DNA of 64,000 bases from Phocoena phocoena (lineage: Eukaryota; Chordata; Mammalia; Artiodactyla; Phocoenidae). The stretch covers positions 30,837,319 through 30,901,318 of the forward strand of contig NC_089236.1 of the NCBI RefSeq assembly GCF_963924675.1, given 5' to 3'. The translations under genes and the position numbers were made by a program. Positions 10,057-23,200 of this stretch are shown here, piece after piece; position 1 is the first letter of the stretch, and every line of letters starts with the position of its first letter. The notes beneath the pieces were generated by a model that searched no databases, had not been told where the DNA came from, and saw only the letters and a list, made by a program, of their open reading frames with translations.

Positions 10057-11386
10057 GGATCATCTATTCAGGTGTTTGTTGGCTATCTGTATGTCTTCTT
10101 TGGAGAAATGTATATTCAGGTCTTCTGCCCATTTTTTGATTGGGTTCTTTGTTTTATGGATATTGAGCTGCATGAGTCGTTTGTATATTTTGGAGATTAA
10201 TCCTTTGTCAGTTACTTCATTTGCAAGGCTTTCTCCCATTCTAAGTGTTGTCATTTTGTCTTGTTTATGGTTTCCTTTGCTGTGCAAAAGCTTTTAAGTT
10301 TAATTAGGTCCCATTTGTTTACTTTTATTTTTATTCTCATTACTCTAGGAGGTGGGTCAAAAAAGACCTTGCAGTGATTTATGTCAAAGAGTGTTCTGTC
10401 TTTGTTTTCCTCTGAGATTTACAGTGTCTGGCCTTACATTTAGGTCTTTAATCTATTTTGAATTTATTTTTGTGTATAGTATTAGGGAGTGCTCTAATTT
10501 CATTCTTTCACATGCTCAACATCACTAATTATTAGAGAAATATAAATCAAAACTACAATGAGATATAACCTCACACTAGTCAGAATGGCCATTATCATAA
10601 AATCTACAAACAATAAATTCTAGAGAGAGTGTGGAGAAAAGGGAAACCTCTTACACTATTGGTAGGAATATAAATTGATAGAGCCACAATGGAGAACAGT
10701 ATGGAAGTTCCTTAAGAAACTAAATTAGAACTACCATGTGACCTAGCAATCTCACGACCAGGCATATACCCTGAGAAAAACCATAATTCAAAAAGACACA
10801 CGAACCCCAATGTTCAGTGCAGCACTATTTACAATAGCCAGGACATGGAAACAACCTAAATGTCCATCAACAGAAGAATGAATAAAGAAGATGTGGTAAT
10901 AAATACAATGGAATATTACTCAGCCATTAAAAAAGAATGAAATTGGGTCATTTGTGGAGATGTGGATGGACCTAGAGAGTGTCATACAGAGTGAAGAAAG
11001 TTGCAAAGAGAAAAGCTAATATTGTATATTAACGAATATATGTAGAATCTGAAAACAATTGGTATAGACAATCTTATTTACAAAGCAGAAATAGAGCCAC
11101 AGACAAAGAACAAACATATGGATACCAAGGGGGAAAGGGGAGGATGGGAGGAACTGGGAGATTGGGATTGACATGTATACACTATTGATACTATGTATAA
11201 GACAGATGACTACTGAGAACATACAATATAGCACAGGGAACTCTAAACAATGCTATGTGGTGACCTAAATGGGGAGGAAATCGAAAAAGGAGGGGATACA
11301 TGTATACATACAGCTGATTCACTTTGCTGTGCAGTAAAAACTAACACAACCTTGTAAAACAGCTATACTCCAATAAAAATTAAAAA
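10057..11386 (+). mobile_element. Twin-primed L1 with inverted 5' part
   Basis: 10511-11386 is the plus-strand L1 3' end (from ATGCTCAACATCACTAATTA to an A-rich tail). 10057-10510 is minus-strand ORF2. The outer end of the inverted part (near 10057, reverse complement of CCAACAAACACCTG) abuts the start of the 3' part in element coordinates, with a few bases of overlap. A possible 11-bp target duplication, AAATAATAAAA, lies at 10039-10049 and 11387-11397, but it is low-complexity. Coding frames are broken. Confidence 0.85.
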
Positions 11387-11397
11387 AAATAATAAAA

Positions 11398-11903
11398 TGC
11401 CTATTATGTCATGAGAACAAAAAAGTTTTAAGGAAAAAGACAAGGACACTTGAGGTATAGTTCTCAAAGAATGTGAAAGAGAAGCACAAACAACTTCATG
11501 ACACTATTAATGTAAGCCCTACTGTGGTTAAGAGACTAAAATTCCAAAGTTTTCACATTACAGAAGAGAAACTGCTGATCACAGAGATCCAATCAGAGAA
11601 GTTATTTATTATTGACAATCTGTTTACTTCAGACTAGTTTTCTTATCATACCATGGTTCCTCAGTTCATTTTTGTGTGTAGTCAACATATGTAGATGTGA
11701 AATAAGAGTAAGTTAAAACAATATGAATGAATAAGCACCGATGCCAATCTAATGATTGATAAAACCTTAACACTTATGTATTTATGCACACACACTTTTC
11801 CTTTTATATAAATGCTAAACAGTAATATTGCCTTGAAAAACATTTATCCTGGACAATCAACAATAAAGCAGTCTTGACATAGCATAAGTAATTGTGTATA
11901 AAT

Positions 11904-11939
<36 letters not shown>

Positions 11940-12004
11940 TTACCAGCTATATCTTGCAGTGTAAAACAATGATTCTTCTACATGTTTTAAAGTACAGTTT
12001 ATTC
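11398..12004. other. Single-copy AT-rich sequence
   Basis: No gene or family recognised. It contains one TA microsatellite at 11908-11935. Confidence 0.55.
11908..11935. repeat. (TA)14 microsatellite
   Basis: Fourteen uninterrupted TA dinucleotides. Confidence 0.95.
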
Positions 12005-12239
12005 TCTTTTTTTTAATTTTTAAATTTTATTTTATTTATTTATTTTTATACAGCAGGTCATTATAGTCATCAATTTTATACACATCAGTGTATACATGTC
12101 AACCTCAATCACCTAATTCATCACACCACCACTCCCACCCCTTCACTGCTTACCCCTGTTCATGTCCATATGTTTGTTCTCTACATCTGAGTCTCAATTT
12201 CTGCCCTGTAAATCGGTTTATCTGTATCATTTTTCTAGT

Positions 12240-15200
12240 TTCCACATATATGCATTAATATATGATATTTGTTTTTCTCTTTCTGACATCCTTCACTCTG
12301 TATGACAGTCTCTGGATCCATCCACGTCTCTACATATGACCCATGTTTGTTCCATTTTATAGCTGAGTAATATTCCATTGTACATATTTACCACATCTTC
12401 TTTATCCATTCGTCTGTCAGTGGGATTTAGGTTGCTTCCACCACGTAGCTATTGTAAATAGTGCTGTAATGAACACTTGGGTTCATGTGTCTTTTTGAAT
12501 TATGGTTTTCTCTGGGTATATGCCCAGTAGTGGGATTGCTGGATCATATGACAATTCTATTTTTAGTTTTTTAAGGAACCTCCATACTGTTCTCCATAAT
12601 GGCTGTATCAATTTACATTCCCACCAACAGTGCAAGAGGGATCCCTTTACTCTAAACCCTCTCCAGCATTTGGTGTTTGTAGATTTTCTGATGATGCCCA
12701 TTCTAAATAGTGTGAGGTGATACCTCATTGTAGTTTTGATTTACTTTTCTCTAATAATTAATGATGTTGAGCAGCTTTTCATGTGCTTCCTAGACATCCG
12801 TATGTCTTCCTTGGAGAAATGTCTATTTAGGTGTTCTGCCCATTTTGGGATTGGGTTTTTGTTTTTTTTAATATTGAGCTGCATGAGTTGTTTATATATT
12901 TTGGAGATTAATCCTTTGTCCATTGATTCTTTTGCAAATATTTTCTCCCATTCTGAGAGTTGTCTTTTCATCTTGTTTATGGTTTCCTTTGCTGTGCAAA
13001 AGCTTTTAAGTTTCATTAGGTCCTATTTGTTTATTTTTGTTTTTATTTTTATTACTCTAGGGGGTAGATCAATAAAGATCTTGCTGTGATTTATGTCAAA
13101 TAGTGTTCTTCCTAAATTTTCCTCTAAGAGTTTTATAGTGTCTGACCTTACATTTAGTTCTCTAATCCATTTTGAGTTTATTTTTGTGTATGGTGTTAAG
13201 GAGTGTTCTAATTTCATTCTTTTATATGTAGCTGTCCTGTTTTCCCAGCACCACTTATTGAAGAGACTGTCTTTTCTCCATTGTATATCCTTGCCTCCTT
13301 TGTCATAAATTAGTTGACCATAGATGCGTGAGTTTGTCTCTGGGCTTTCTATCTTGTTCCATTGATCTATGTTTCTGTTTTTGTGCCAGTACCATATTGT
13401 CTAAATATGGTAAACAATAAATTCCACTACCATATGGTAGTTTTAGATTATAGTCTGAAATCAGGGAGTCTGCTTCCTCCAGCTCAGTTTATTTTCCTCA
13501 AGACAACTTTGGCTATTTGGTGTCTTTTGTGTCTCCATACAAATTTTAAGATTTTTTTTTTCTAGTTCTGTAAAAAAATGCCATTGGTAATTTGATAGCA
13601 ATTGCATTGAATCTGTAGATTGCTTTGGGTAGTATAGTCACTTTCACAGTATTGATTCTTCCAATCTAAGGACATGGTATATCTCTCCATCCGTTGGTAT
13701 CATCTTTAATTTCTTTCATCAGTGTCTTATAGTTTCCTGCATACAGTTCTTTTTTCTCCCTAGGTAGGTTTATTCCAGGGTATTTTATTCTTCCTGTTGC
13801 AATGGTAAATGGGAGTGTTTCATTAATTTCTCTTTCAGATTTTTCATCATTACTGTATAGGAATGCAAGAGATTTCTGTGCATTAATTTTGTATCCTGCG
13901 ACTTTACCAAATTCATTGATTAGTTCCAGTAGTTTTCTGGTGGCATCTTTAAGATTCTCTATGTATAGTATCATGTCATTTGCAAACAGTGACAGTTTTA
14001 CTTCTTCTTTTCCAGTTTGTATTCCTTTAATTTCTTTTATTTCTCTGACTGCCATGGCTAGGACTTTCAAAACTATGTTGAATAATAGTGGTGAGAGTGG
14101 ACATCCTGTGTTGTTTCTGATCTTAGAGGAAATGCTTTCAGTTTTTCACCATTGAGAATGTTGTTTGCTGTGGGTTTGTCACATGTGGCCTTTATTATGT
14201 TGAGATAGGTTCCCTCTATGCCCACATTCTGGAGAGTTTTTATCATAAATGGGTGATGAATTTTGTCAAAAGCTTTTCCTGCATCTATTGAGATGATCAT
14301 ATGGTTTTTATTCTTCAACTTGTTAGTATGGTTTATCACACTGATTGATTTACATATATTGAAGAATCCTTGCATCCCTGGGATAAATTCCACTTGATCA
14401 TGGTGTATGATCCTTTTAATGTGTTGTTGGATTCTGTTTGCTAGTATTTTGTTTAGCATTTTTGCATCTATATTCATCAGTAATAGTGGTCTGTAATTTT
14501 CTTATTTTGTAGTATCTTTGTCTGGTTTTGGTATCAGGGTGATAGTGGCCTCATAGAATGAGTTTGCGAGTGTTCTTTCCTCTGAAATTTTTGGAAGAGT
14601 TTGAGAAGGATGGGTGTTAGCTCTTCTTTAAATGTTTGATAGAATTCACCTGTGAAGCCCTGTGGTCCTGGACTTAAGTTTGTTGGAATATTTTTAATTA
14701 CAGTTTCAAGTTCATTCATTGTGATTGGTCTGTTCATATTTTCTATTTCTTCCTGGTTCAGTATTGGAAGGTTATACATTTTTAAAATTTGTCCATTTCT
14801 TCTAGGTTGTCCATTTTATTGGAATAACGTTGCTTGTAGTAGTCTTTTAGGATGCTTTGTATTTCTACAGTGTTTGTTGTAACTTCTCCTTTTTCATTTC
14901 TAACTTTTTAAAGTTGAGTCCTCTCTCTCTTTTTCTTGAGGAGTCTGGCTAATGGTTTATCAATTTTGTTTACCTTTTCAAAGAATCAGCTTTTAGTTGT
15001 ATTGATCTTTGCTATTGTTCTTTTTTGTTTCTATTTCATTTATTTCTGCTGTGATCTTTACGATTTCTTTCATTCTACTAACTTTGGGTTTTGTTTGTTC
15101 TTCTTTCTCTAGTTCGTTTAGGTGTAAGTAAGATTGTTTATTTGAGATTTTTCTTGTTTCTTGAGGTAGACTTGTATAGCTATAAAGTTCTCTTTTAGCA

Positions 15201-16075
15201 TGGCTTTTGCTGCATCCCATAGGTTTTGGATCATCGTGTTTTCATTGTCATTTGTCTCTAGGTATTTTTTGATTTCCTCTGTGATTTCTCCAGTGATCTC
15301 TTGGTTATTTAGAAACGTATTGTTTCGCTTCGATGTGTTTTTTTTTTTTCTTTTTTTCCCTGTAATTCATTTCTAATTTCATAGTGTTGTGGTCAGAAAA
15401 GATGCTTGATATGATTTCAATTTTCTTAAATTTACTGTGGCTTGATTTGTGCCCCAAGATGTGATCTATCCTAGAGAATGTTCCGTGTGCACTTAGGAAG
15501 AAAGTTTAATCTTCTCTTTTAAGATGGAATGTCCTATAAATCTCAATTAAATTTATCTGGTGTACTGTGTCATTTAAAGCTTCTGTTTCCTTATTTATTT
15601 TCATTTCGGATGATCTGTTCATTGGTGTAAGTGAGCTGTTAAAGTCCCCCACTACTATTGTGCTACTGTCAACTTCCTCTTTTATAGATGTTAGCAGTTT
15701 CCTTATTTATTAAGGTGCTCCTATGTTGGGTGCATATATATTTATAATTGTTATATCTTCTTCCTGGTTTGATGCATTGATCATTATGTAGTGCCCTTCC
15801 TTGTCTCTTGTAACATTCTTTATTTTAAAGTCTATTTTATCTGATATGAGTATTGCTACTCCAGCTTTCTTTTGATTTCCATTTGCATGGAATATCTTTC
15901 TTCATCCCCTCACTTTCAGTTTGTATGTGTCCCTAGGTCTGAAGTGGGTCTCTTGTAGATAGCATATAGATGGGTCTTGTTTTTGTATCCATTCAGCAAG
16001 CCTGTGTCTTTTGGTTGGAGCATTTAATCCATTCACGTTTAAGGTGATGATCGATATGTATGTTCCTATGACCCT
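12240..16075 (-). pseudogene. L1 ORF2 (endonuclease/reverse transcriptase), dead
   Basis: The N-terminal frame (15902-16132) reads GTYISIITLNVNGLNAPTKR, so endonuclease Asn and the QETH Glu are visible, but the usual MGIGTYIS start reads RVIGTYIS and the start codon is lost. The reverse-transcriptase motif in 13666-14070 reads FANDMILY: the first catalytic Asp of the FADD box is Asn. The C-terminal Cys motif is at 12483-12728 ([20 protein letters not shown]), where one Cys has become Phe. At least eight frame breaks. Not functional. Confidence 0.85.
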
Positions 16076-16133
16076 TTTCTTAATTGTTTTGGGTTTGTTT
16101 TTGTAGGTCCTTTTCTTCTCTTGTGTTTCCAAC

Positions 16134-17043
16134 TTAGAGAAGTTCCTTTAGCATTTGTTGTAGAACTAGTTTGGTGGTGTTGAATTCTCTTAGCTTTTGC
16201 TTGTGTGGAAAGATTTTGATTTCTCCATCAAATCTGAATGAGATCCTTGCCTGGTAGAGTAATCTTCGTTGTAGGTTCTTCCCTTTCATCTCTTTAAGTA
16301 TATCATGCCACTCCCTTCTGACTTGTAGAGTTTCTGCTGAGAAATCAGCTGTTAACCTTATGGGAGTTCCCTTGGATGTTATTTGTCATTTTTCCCTTGC
16401 TGCTTTCAATAACTTTTCTTTGTCTTTATTTTTTCCAGTTTGTTTACTCTGTGTCTCGGTGTGTTTCTCCTTGGGTTTATCCTCTTTGGGACTCTCTGTG
16501 ATTCCTGGACTTGGGTGGCTATTTCCTTTCCCATGTTAGGGAAGTTTTCAACTGTAATCTCTTCAAATATTTTCTCAGGTCCTTTTTCTCTCTCTTCTCC
16601 TTTTGGGACCCCTATAATGCGAATGTTGTTGCATTTAATGTAGTCCCAGAGGTCTCTTAGTCAGTCTTCATTTCTTTTTATTCTTTTTTTTTTATTATTA
16701 TTCTGTTCTGCAGCAGTGAATTCCACCATTCTGTCTTCCAGGTCACTTATCCATTCTTCTGCCTGAGTTATTCTGCTATTGATTCCTTCTAGTGTAGATT
16801 TCATTTCAGTTATTGTATTGTTCATCTCTGTTTGCTTGTTCTTTAATTCTCCTAAGTCTTCTTAAACATTTCTTGCATTTCCTTGATCTTTGCCTCCATT
16901 CTTTTTCCGATGTCCTGGATCATCTTCACCATCATTATTCTGAATTCTTTTTCTGGAACATTGCCTATTTCCACTTCAGTTAGTTGTTTTTCTGGGGTTT
17001 TATCTTGTTCCTTCATCTGGTACATAGCCCTCTGTCTTTTCAT
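16134..17043 (-). pseudogene. L1 ORF1, dead
   Basis: Starts MKRQRAMYQMKEQDKTPEKQ at 17043 and is open only to 16852. The remainder (coiled coil, RRM, C-terminal domain with QARREW-type sequence) is present with stops and frameshifts, down to the usual stop near 16134. It would have encoded the L1 RNA chaperone. Compare the intact ORF1 at 53904-54797. Confidence 0.8.
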
Positions 17044-17137
17044 CTTGTCTATCTTTCTGTGGATGTGGTTTTTGTTCCACAGGATGCAGGATTGTAGTTC
17101 TTTTTGCTTCTGCTGTCTGCCCTCTCTATTCTTCTAC

Positions 17138-18610
17138 ATTTTAAGTGCATATATTTAATTTACATTTAGATTATTTCAATCCCAATTTTGTGATATAAAA
17201 TGTTTTGTAGCTGAACATTCTACTTATGAAAAACAGTGGAAAGTCAACTGCAGCAAGCTAAAAAAGGAAGAAAAATTGAAAAGAGAATATAAATGTCACA
17301 ATTGTTGAATAAAAAATGTTATCTTAATGTGAGTTCAGGTGTTAGACAGGTTTCCATATGTAAAGGAATTATACAGTATAAAAATTATGTGCCAAATTCT
17401 CATCCTGTGAGATACACTGACAACTGCATATGAAAAGAATCTAGCTTAGATAGAAAAAAAATATTTAAGAAATAAAAGTGGCAGACAGTTCATGAATGCA
17501 TGATTATTATATTTATTCCTTAGAGCTTATATATTTTACATATTAGCTGAGTATAGGTAGAAGATGATAACTGTAAAACATTGTGAGAAAATCAAGGTGA
17601 TATATAAAGGCTGAATAACTAAGCACAAAGGTTATGATAAAAACAAAATTATGGCTGGTGACTTCAGCATTTTTAGTTTGCTGTTGTAATCTGTTTAAAA
17701 GTTTTTATTAGATAATTTGATGTCCTTCTGAGATGAAAAGTTAGGGTATGTGACAGCGAGGCCATTAAAAGAAAGTTCTCCCAAGAAGAAGGGACATTGA
17801 CAACATTTGAAGAACCAAAAAATACCATCTTAAAACAATAATTGATGACATTAGAATTACCTAGCCTTGAATGAAAACACTAAAATTGATAATAATATTC
17901 TTCACGCACAGAAAGGTTTCTATAAAGAGAACTAGTATATGCACTTCAAATAAATCTAAATCTCCTTCTAGGATAAACTTTTTATGGTAAGAGATTTGAT
18001 AAAGTGACTGTAGCAATGACAGAATCAGAACAGAATAAATGTAAAATAATACTTGTTCATGAGCAATTGAGAACAAAGATCTGTTTGTGATCTTAATTAT
18101 TGCAGATACATAGACTTGGGCAATTTACTTATTCTTAGAGTTTCCTTACCAATAAATAAAGAATATTGACTAGCTCTTGCTTAAGGTAAGCTCTGATTCT
18201 AAAATTATATTCTTTTGATCTGATGGACTTCATTGTTGCAAGCTATCAAGGTGTTGTAAATTCCGTAATCATTGTGACAGTGCTAAATATGAAATGACCT
18301 AAACTTTTAATATGTGTTGTTCTGCACATGTTTAATAAATATTGAGTATGAAATAATTCAAATACAAAACTAAAGTTAGATAATAGATAAATTGATCAAA
18401 TATAGTTCTTACACTTCATAATCTAAGAATAACTGGTGAACTCTGATTCTTTACACATCTATGTATATATTTGATCATACATGTGCATTTTGCTCTGCAG
18501 CAGTATACATAGATCCACAGAGAAGATACATCTTTCTTAATGAGACTTCTTAAAGTTTTGGTAAATTGAAGTTAATGTGTAAAAACAAATAAAATGCATC
18601 ATTGCTATGA

Positions 18611-18659
<49 letters not shown>

Positions 18660-19565
18660 TTCAGGGACATTTTTACATAGCTCTTTATAATTATCATTAT
18701 TGAGCATGACAGAACAAAACTAAGGGAAATATCATAATCTGGAATCCACCACATAGAAAGTGGGATCTATATTTGAATCCACTTAGTTTACTAGGAGTGT
18801 TTATGTACTTTTACCACTTTATATTTATTTAACTCTTTTAAAAAGAAATAATATGTAATACTTTTGTCTTCAAATTCATCTTTGTTTTCTCTTAATTTAT
18901 ATGAAAGACTTGTGTTATTATGATAATCATCTACTGCCAAGATGTCATATAAAATCTGAAATCATTTGGTTTCTTTCACTACTCTGGGCACAAATCAGAA
19001 ATGCAAAAATTATGATCTCCTAGACCTAATGGGGTTGACCACCAATCTTCCCAGCCTTCCTAGAAAGCTCCTGAATTATATATACAAAATATGTAATTTT
19101 GAGAAAAGGTTCAGAAGATACTATAATATGAAACTAATCTCATAAGATTCTGTGAGAGAGGTCAGTCTATGTTATGTTATTCCAGGAACCAAACTTTTCC
19201 CAACTTTTCCAGTGACTTTTTTGGCACAAACTCAAATGGCTCCAACATCAGGCATAATAACAACAGCAGTAACAACAATGGGGGGCGGCAGAGGCTGATT
19301 TCCAAGCAGCATAGAAATAATCATGTGAATTCAGCCAAATGTTGCAAGATTTCAGCAACAATTTAATGTATTTTGATGAGTTTGGGCCATTCAGTACCAG
19401 TAAATGAATTATCTATTTGTCTATTGGTGCCTGTAATAAGATCTGTATTTTGATTCTATTTTGTATTGTTTGAATAACGTGACAAGAGGCAGAAGACACA
19501 AGAAAATCGAAAGAAGATAAGTCTCATGAACAAAATGAAGTAGACAGCAAGTGTCAGAAGCCTTT
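17138..19565. other. Single-copy AT-rich sequence
   Basis: About 2.4 kb without a recognised gene or repeat, apart from the CA microsatellite at 18612. A small Asn/Gln-rich frame at 19169-19366 comes from local AAC/AAT repeats and is not a convincing gene. Confidence 0.5.
18612..18653. repeat. (CA)21 microsatellite
   Basis: Twenty-one uninterrupted CA repeats, long enough to be polymorphic. Confidence 0.97.
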
Positions 19566-19580
19566 AAGAATACATAAGAA

Positions 19581-19678
19581 TCAGAATATATGTATACATA
19601 TAGCTGATTCACTTTGTTATACAGCAGAAGCTAACACAAAATTGTAAAGCACTTATACTCTAATAAAGATTAAAAAAA
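19581..19678 (+). mobile_element. 98-bp L1 3'-tail insertion
   Basis: Holds only the last bases of an L1 3'UTR (GCTGATTCACTTTGTTATAC, AGCTAACACAAAATTGTAAAG) and its A tail. It is bounded by a perfect 15-bp target duplication, AAGAATACATAAGAA, at 19566-19580 and 19679-19693. The perfect duplication shows it is a genuine, severely 5'-truncated retrotransposition. Confidence 0.95.
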
Positions 19679-19986
19679 AAGAATACATAAGAAGACAGCA
19701 CTAGAAGTATTTGTAAGAACACATTAGAATAGTATCTAAAACTGCACTGATATTGATGAGGAATGGAGATTATAAATAAACAACCATTGTGAGCTATGGC
19801 AGATAAGGAGATAGCCAGTGATGAAGAACCACAAGAAAGAGAGTTTACATTATGTATGGGAACAAAAATTTACATCAGCTCCTCAATATGTAATCTAATT
19901 TTTATGCTACTCAGAACATATGACAACAGACTATATCTTAAACAGCCATATGTGGAGGTATATCACACAAGGATATCCATGGGCTG

Positions 19987-20136
19987 CAAAGTTTCTCAAC
20001 CCTGGCTAAAATTTAGAATTACTTGAAAAGTTATTAAACATACAATGCAAGTACCTTACCTATAGAAATTCTAAGTTAATTGAACTGTTGTTGTTCCCCA
20101 AATGATTCTAACATATAGCCAGAGTGAGAACTATTG
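19987..20136. mobile_element. MER5-like hAT MITE
   Basis: 150 bp with imperfect terminal inverted repeats: TTTCTCAACCCTGGCTAAA at the left and the inverse, AGCCAGAGTGAGAACTATTG, at the right. Internal TTAGAATTACTTGAAAAG and AAATGATTCTAACATATAG match MER5-type elements. Non-coding; it was moved by a hAT transposase supplied in trans. Confidence 0.7.
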
Positions 20137-20279
20137 GGCTTCACCATCACATCTTATGCAATATAAATTTGGATATATCTCTGTAACCACAACCACAGTA
20201 TGTCATGATAAATTTAGATAGAAAATGTGAAGTATGTGATATATTTCTAGAAAAAACATCCGTTAAAAACATTTAAGTG

Positions 20280-23200
20280 ACTAACAGCCATAAAAGGGGA
20301 GATCGACAGTAACACATTCATAGTAGGGGACTTTAACACCCCACTTTCACCCATGGACAGATCATCCAAAATGAAAATAAATAAGGAAACACAATCTTTA
20401 AATGATACATTAAACAAGATGGACTTAATTGATATTTATAGGACACTCCATCCAAAAACAACAGAATACACATTTTTCTCAAGTGTTCATTGAACATTCT
20501 CCAGGATAGATCATATCTTGGGTCACAAGTCAAGCCTTGGTAAATTTAAGAAAATTGAAATTGTATCAAGTATCTTTTCTGACCACAACGCCATGAGATT
20601 AGATATCAATTACAGGAAAAGATCTGTAAAATATACAAACACATGGAGGCTAAACAATACACTACTTAATAACGAAGTGATCACTGAAGAAATCAAAGAG
20701 GAAATCAAAAAATATCTAGAAACAAATGACAATGGAGACACAATGACCCAAAACCTATGGGATGCAGCAAAAGCAGTTCTAAGAGGGAAGTTTATAGCAA
20801 TACAAGCCCACCTTAAGAAGCAGGAAACATCTCGAATAAACAACCTAACCTTGCACCTCAAGCAATTAGAGAAAGAAGAACAAAAAAAAACCCCAAAGCC
20901 AGCAGAAGGAAAGAAATCATAAAAATCAGATCAGAAATAAATGAAAAAGCAATGAAGGAAATGATAGCAAAGATCAATAAAACTAAAAGCTGGTTCTTTG
21001 AGAAGATAAACAAAATAGATAAACCACTAGCCAGACTCATCAAGAAAAAAAGGGAGAAGACTCAAATCAATAGAATTAGAAATGAGAAAGGAGAAGTAAC
21101 AACCGACACTGCAGAAATAAAAAAAAATCATGAGAGATTACTACAAGCAACTCTATGTCAAAAAAATGGACAATCTGGAAGAAATAGACAAATTCTTAGA
21201 AATGCACAACCTGCCAAGACTGAATCAGGAAGACATAGAAAATATGAACAGACCAATCACAAGCACTGAAATTGAAACTGTGATTAAAAATCTTCCAACA
21301 AACAAAAGCCCAGGACCAGATGGCTTCACAGGTGAATTCTATCAAACGTTTAGAGAAGAGCTAACACATATCCTTCTCAAACTCTTCCAAAATATAGCAG
21401 AGGGAGGAACACTCCCAAATTCCTTCTATGAGGCCACCATCACCTTGATACCAAAGCCAGACAAGGATGTCACAAAGAAAGAAAACTACAGGCCAATATC
21501 ACTGATGAACATAGATGCAAAAATCCTCAACAAAATACTAGCAAACAGAATCCAACAGCACATTAAAAGGATCATACACCATGATCAAGTGGGGTTTATT
21601 CCAGGAAGGCAAGGATTCTTCAATATACGCAAAACTATCAATGTGATAAACCATATTAACAAATTGAAGGAGAAAAACCATATGATCATCTCAATAGATG
21701 CAGAGAAAGCTTTCGACAAAATTCAACACCTATTTATGATAAAAACCCTGCAGAGAGTAGGCATAGAGGGAACTTTCCTCAACATAATAAAGGCCATATA
21801 CGACAAGTCCACAGCAAACATCATCCTCAATGGTGAAAAACTGAAAGCATTTCCACTAAGATCAGGAACAAGACAAGGTTGCCCACTCTCACCACTCTTA
21901 TTCAACATAGTTTTTGGAAGTTTTAGCCACAGCAATCAGAGAAGAAAAGGAAATAAAAGGAGTCCAAATTGGAAAAGAAGAAGTAAAGCTGTCACTGTTT
22001 GCAGATGACATGATACTATACATAGAGAATCCTAAGGATGCTACCAGAAAACTACTAGAGTTAATCAATGAATTTGGTAAAGTAGCAGGATACAAAATTA
22101 ATGCACAGAAATCTCTGGCATTCCTATATACTAATGATGAAAAATCTGAAAGTGAAATCAAGAAAACACTCCCATTTACCATTGCAACAAAAAGAATAAA
22201 ATATCTAGGAATAAACCTACCTAAGGAGATGAAAGATCTGTATGCAGAAGATTATAAGACACTGATGAAAGAAACTAAAGATGATACAAATAGATGGAGA
22301 GATATACCATGTTCTTGGATGGGAAGAATCAACACTGTGAAAATGACTCTACTACCCAAAGCAATCTACAGATTCAATGCAATCCCTATCAAACTACCAC
22401 TGGCATTTTTCACAGAACTAGAACAAAGAAAATCGCAATTTGTATGGAAACACAAAAGACCCCAAATAGCCAAACCAATCTTGAGAACTAAAAAAGGAGC
22501 TGGAGGAATCAGGCTCCCTGACTTCAGACTATACTACAAAGCTACAGTAATCAAGACAGTATGGTACTGGCACAAAAACAGAAAGATAGATCAAAGGAAC
22601 AGGATAGAAAGCCCAAAGATAAACCCACGCACATATGGACACCTTATCTTTGATAAAGGTGGCCGGAATGCACAGTGGAGAAAGGACAGCCTCTTCAATA
22701 AATGGTGCTGGGAAAACTGGACAGGTACATGTAAAAGTATGAGATTAGATCACTCCCTAACACTATACACAAAAATAAGCTCAAAATGGATTAAATACCT
22801 AAATGTAAGGCAAGAAACTATCAAACTCTTAGAGGAAAACATAGGCAGAACACTCTATGACATAAATCACAGCAAGATCCTTTCTGATCCACCTCCTAGA
22901 GTAATGGAAATAAAAACAAAAATAAACAAATGGGACCTAATGAAACTTCAAAGCTTTTTCACAGCAAAGGAAACCATACACAAGACCAAAAGACAACCCT
23001 CAGAATGGGAGAAAATATTTGCAGATGAAGCAACTGACAAAGGATTAATCTCCAAAATTTATAAGCAGCCCATGCAGCTCAATAACAAAAAACAAACAAC
23101 CCCATCCAAAAATGGGCAGAAGACCTAAATAGACATTTCTCCAAAGAAGTTTTACTGAATGCCAACAAACACATGAAAGAATGCTCAACATCATTAATCA

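Larger units (their letters stand above)
12005..17137 (-). mobile_element. Nearly full-length decayed L1, minus strand
   Basis: The minus strand carries, in order, a short 5'UTR remnant (17137-17044), ORF1 (17043-16134), ORF2 (about 16075-12240), the 3'UTR and a poly-T tail at 12005. The 5' end is truncated just upstream of ORF1. Both ORFs carry stops and frameshifts. No convincing target duplication: ACATGTTTTAAAG on the left and ACATTTTAAG on the right are similar but imperfect. Divergence is greater than in the copies at 20280 and 49647. Confidence 0.9.

Noticed and set aside
19169..19366. Asn/Ser-rich 65-codon frame
   Set aside because: The composition comes from short AAC/AAT repeats. 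There is no start context, homology or neighbouring frame that supports a gene.
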